From Sphingobacteriaceae bacterium (lineage in GTDB: Bacteria > Bacteroidota > Bacteroidia > Sphingobacteriales > Sphingobacteriaceae), in contig CANHRG010000006.1 in assembly GCA_947463785.1 (NCBI GenBank), positions 45,389-109,388 of the forward strand: 64,000 nt of DNA, written 5' to 3'. Position numbers and translations under genes: made by a program. The notes beneath the pieces were generated by a model that saw nothing but the letters and a program-made list of their open reading frames with translations, did not search any database and was not told where the DNA came from. Below are positions 62,730 through 64,000 of the stretch, piece by piece; the first letter of the stretch is position 1; the number at the start of each line of letters is the position of its first letter.

Positions 62730-62737
62730 TATATTTG
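62730..62737 (+). promoter_or_regulatory. Candidate -7 element of the methyltransferase gene
   Basis: TATATTTG matches TAnnTTTG. A TTTG at 62702-62705 lies 24 bases upstream. The ATG follows at 62760. Confidence 0.5.
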
Positions 62738-62759
62738 TACATCAGTATTTAGCTCTACA

Positions 62760-63497
62760 ATGCCCATAAAATGGTTCCAAAGTTGGTTTAATTCACCCTA
62801 TTACCACATTCTGTATCACCAGCGGAATGATGCTGAGGCCGAATTTTTTATCGATAATCTCTGTGCTTTTTTAAAGCCTAATTCGCAGGCCCGCCTGTTG
62901 GACATTGCCTGCGGAAGGGGTAGACACGCCATTTACCTAAATAAAAAAGGATATGAGGTAACGGGTATTGATTTATCGGAAGCCAATATTCGCTTTGCTA
63001 AAGATTTTGAAAATGATAAGCTGCATTTTTACAAACACGATATGCGGCATTTGTTCTTTGTTAATTACTTCGACATTGCCTTTAACCTCTTTACCAGTTT
63101 TGGTTATTTCGACAGTAGAAGAGATCATTTGAAAGCCTTAACCATGTTTAATAAAGCTCTTAAAAAAGACGGATTATTGGTTTTTGACTACTTGAATATG
63201 CAAAAGATTGTTCATCATCTTTCTCATCAAGAGGTGAAAACAGTAGAAGGAATAGAGTTTCACATTACCAAAAAAGTGACGGGGAATAAAATTGTAAAAA
63301 CCATTGATTTTGAACATCAGAACAAGGTTTACGGTTTTAAGGAAGAGGTAATGGCCTTTAGCAAAGCTGATTTCAATGATTTATTTGCCGAATCGGGATT
63401 TGAAGTAGTGCATGAGTTTGGGGATTATCAACTTCAAGCTTTTGACGAAAAAACGTCTGATAGATTCGTAGTTATTTGTAAGAAAACGCATGCTTGA
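62760..63497 (+). CDS. Class I SAM-dependent methyltransferase
   Basis: A 245-residue Rossmann-fold methyltransferase. Motif I is LLDIACGRGRHAIYLNKKGYEV (about 43-64), then TGIDLSEANIRFAK with the ribose-binding acidic residue, and motif IV is FDIAFNLFTSFGYF (about 102-115). Such proteins methylate small molecules or macromolecules; the substrate is not given by the sequence. It overlaps the downstream PAP2 gene by 8 bases, which suggests joint translation and perhaps a lipid-related role. That link is inference only. Confidence 0.88.
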   Translation: MPIKWFQSWFNSPYYHILYHQRNDAEAEFFIDNLCAFLKPNSQARLLDIACGRGRHAIYLNKKGYEVTGIDLSEANIRFAKDFENDKLHFYKHDMRHLFFVNYFDIAFNLFTSFGYFDSRRDHLKALTMFNKALKKDGLLVFDYLNMQKIVHHLSHQEVKTVEGIEFHITKKVTGNKIVKTIDFEHQNKVYGFKEEVMAFSKADFNDLFAESGFEVVHEFGDYQLQAFDEKTSDRFVVICKKTHA

Positions 63498-64000
63498 TCA
63501 ACTTATCCAGCTGGATCATCAGCTATTTCAAGCCATTAACCAAGGCTTATCGAACGCTTTTTTCGATGTACTGATGCCTATTTTGCGCAATCGCTATACT
63601 TGGGTGCCGCTGTACCTGTTTTTAGCTTTTGTCTGGGTTAAGCAGTATGGCAAAACCGGTTTATGGATGGTTTTATTTCTGTTGCTCTGCTTCGGGATTT
63701 CGGATTATACCAGTTCTTCTATTATAAAACCTGCCGTAGCTCGTATTAGGCCTTGTAATGAGTTAAACGCCATGGTAACAGCACGTGTAGATTGTGGTAC
63801 GGGCTACAGTTTTCCATCCTCACATGCCGCCAATCATTTTGCACTTGCCTTATTTTTTATTGTTCTTTTTTACACCAAATGGAAACCTGTTTTGCCACTT
63901 GCTTTGCTATGGGCATCTGCTATCGGTTTTGCCCAAATTTATGTGGGGGTTCATTTTCCAATTGATATCTTAGCTGGTAGTTTATTGGGTGCACTAGTGG
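63490..64000 (+). CDS. PAP2-family phosphatase, C-terminus beyond the window
   Basis: A PAP2 (type 2 phosphatidic acid phosphatase) integral membrane protein, cut by the right edge after about 170 residues. It starts MLDQLIQLDHQLFQAINQGL, has several hydrophobic helices (for example WVPLYLFLAFVWV and GLWMVLFLLLCFGISDY), and shows all three motifs: KPAVARIRP, PSSHAANHF (Ser in place of the usual Gly of PSGH) and YVGVHFPIDILAG. Related proteins include undecaprenyl pyrophosphate phosphatases (BacA-unrelated PgpB type). It overlaps the methyltransferase gene by 8 bases. Confidence 0.9.
   Translation, partial: MLDQLIQLDHQLFQAINQGLSNAFFDVLMPILRNRYTWVPLYLFLAFVWVKQYGKTGLWMVLFLLLCFGISDYTSSSIIKPAVARIRPCNELNAMVTARVDCGTGYSFPSSHAANHFALALFFIVLFYTKWKPVLPLALLWASAIGFAQIYVGVHFPIDILAGSLLGALV

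Overview
The window is ordinary chromosome of a member of the Bacteroidota, most likely a sphingobacterium-type species (Pedobacter/Solitalea-like). Supporting signs are a 655-residue six-domain ribosomal protein S1 with an acidic head, TAnnTTTG (-7) promoter elements in front of many genes, proteins with type IX secretion (T9SS) type A sorting domains, a lipidated Omp85 protein of TamL type, a bacillithiol deacetylase, a lysine 6-transaminase, and clade-typical hypothetical families (DUF4294, DUF5103, DUF6588, DUF1343/NamZ). The genus is inference. No phage, insertion sequence, CRISPR array or rRNA was seen. One tRNA (Cys) is present.

Layout. 1-8.2 kb (mostly minus): the start of pyrB with pyrR upstream, a GH53 galactanase lipoprotein, rpsA-cmk, an LpxR-like lipid A deacylase and lon. 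8.2-16.2 kb: a TPR protein, a lipoprotein behind gpmI, then nadC-plsY-M48 protease on plus, facing pabB and purA. 16.2-20.5 kb: a Fur-family regulator and the (p)ppGpp synthetase/hydrolase, divergent from DUF4294 and bshB1. 20.5-29.4 kb: lysine 6-transaminase, an ACC-deaminase-like enzyme, an outer-membrane protein, rluD with a class IV aminotransferase, fmt with NamZ, and a LolC/E-type permease.

29.4-39.5 kb is the accessory region and the most unusual part. Two tandem transcription units each encode a roughly 1,510-residue secreted M4-like metalloprotease followed within 2-6 bases by a roughly 127-residue protein that is little more than a signal peptide plus a T9SS sorting domain. The large proteins themselves carry no sorting domain. 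Each also contains a second M4-like domain that has lost the HExxH motif and the catalytic histidine, yet is at least as conserved between the copies as the active domain.

39.6-50 kb: mazG, a glutathione peroxidase, a thioesterase, an EVE protein, holA, a stand-alone HsdR-N-type nuclease fold protein, valS, an M13 peptidase and mnmD. 49.3-64 kb: DUF5103 with an ABC-F protein, a PAP2 phosphatase, pyrD, a 59-residue basic protein beside tRNA-Cys, a SpoU methyltransferase, a TamL-like barrel, a patatin with a barrel, a cysteine desulfurase with a GlmM-type mutase, a methyltransferase, and a PAP2 enzyme cut by the window end.

Genes are packed very tightly. Several convergent pairs overlap tail to tail by 4-8 bases, and two divergent pairs overlap or nearly overlap head to head. 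Most of the content is housekeeping: pyrimidine, purine, NAD, folate and phospholipid synthesis, translation, replication and envelope assembly.
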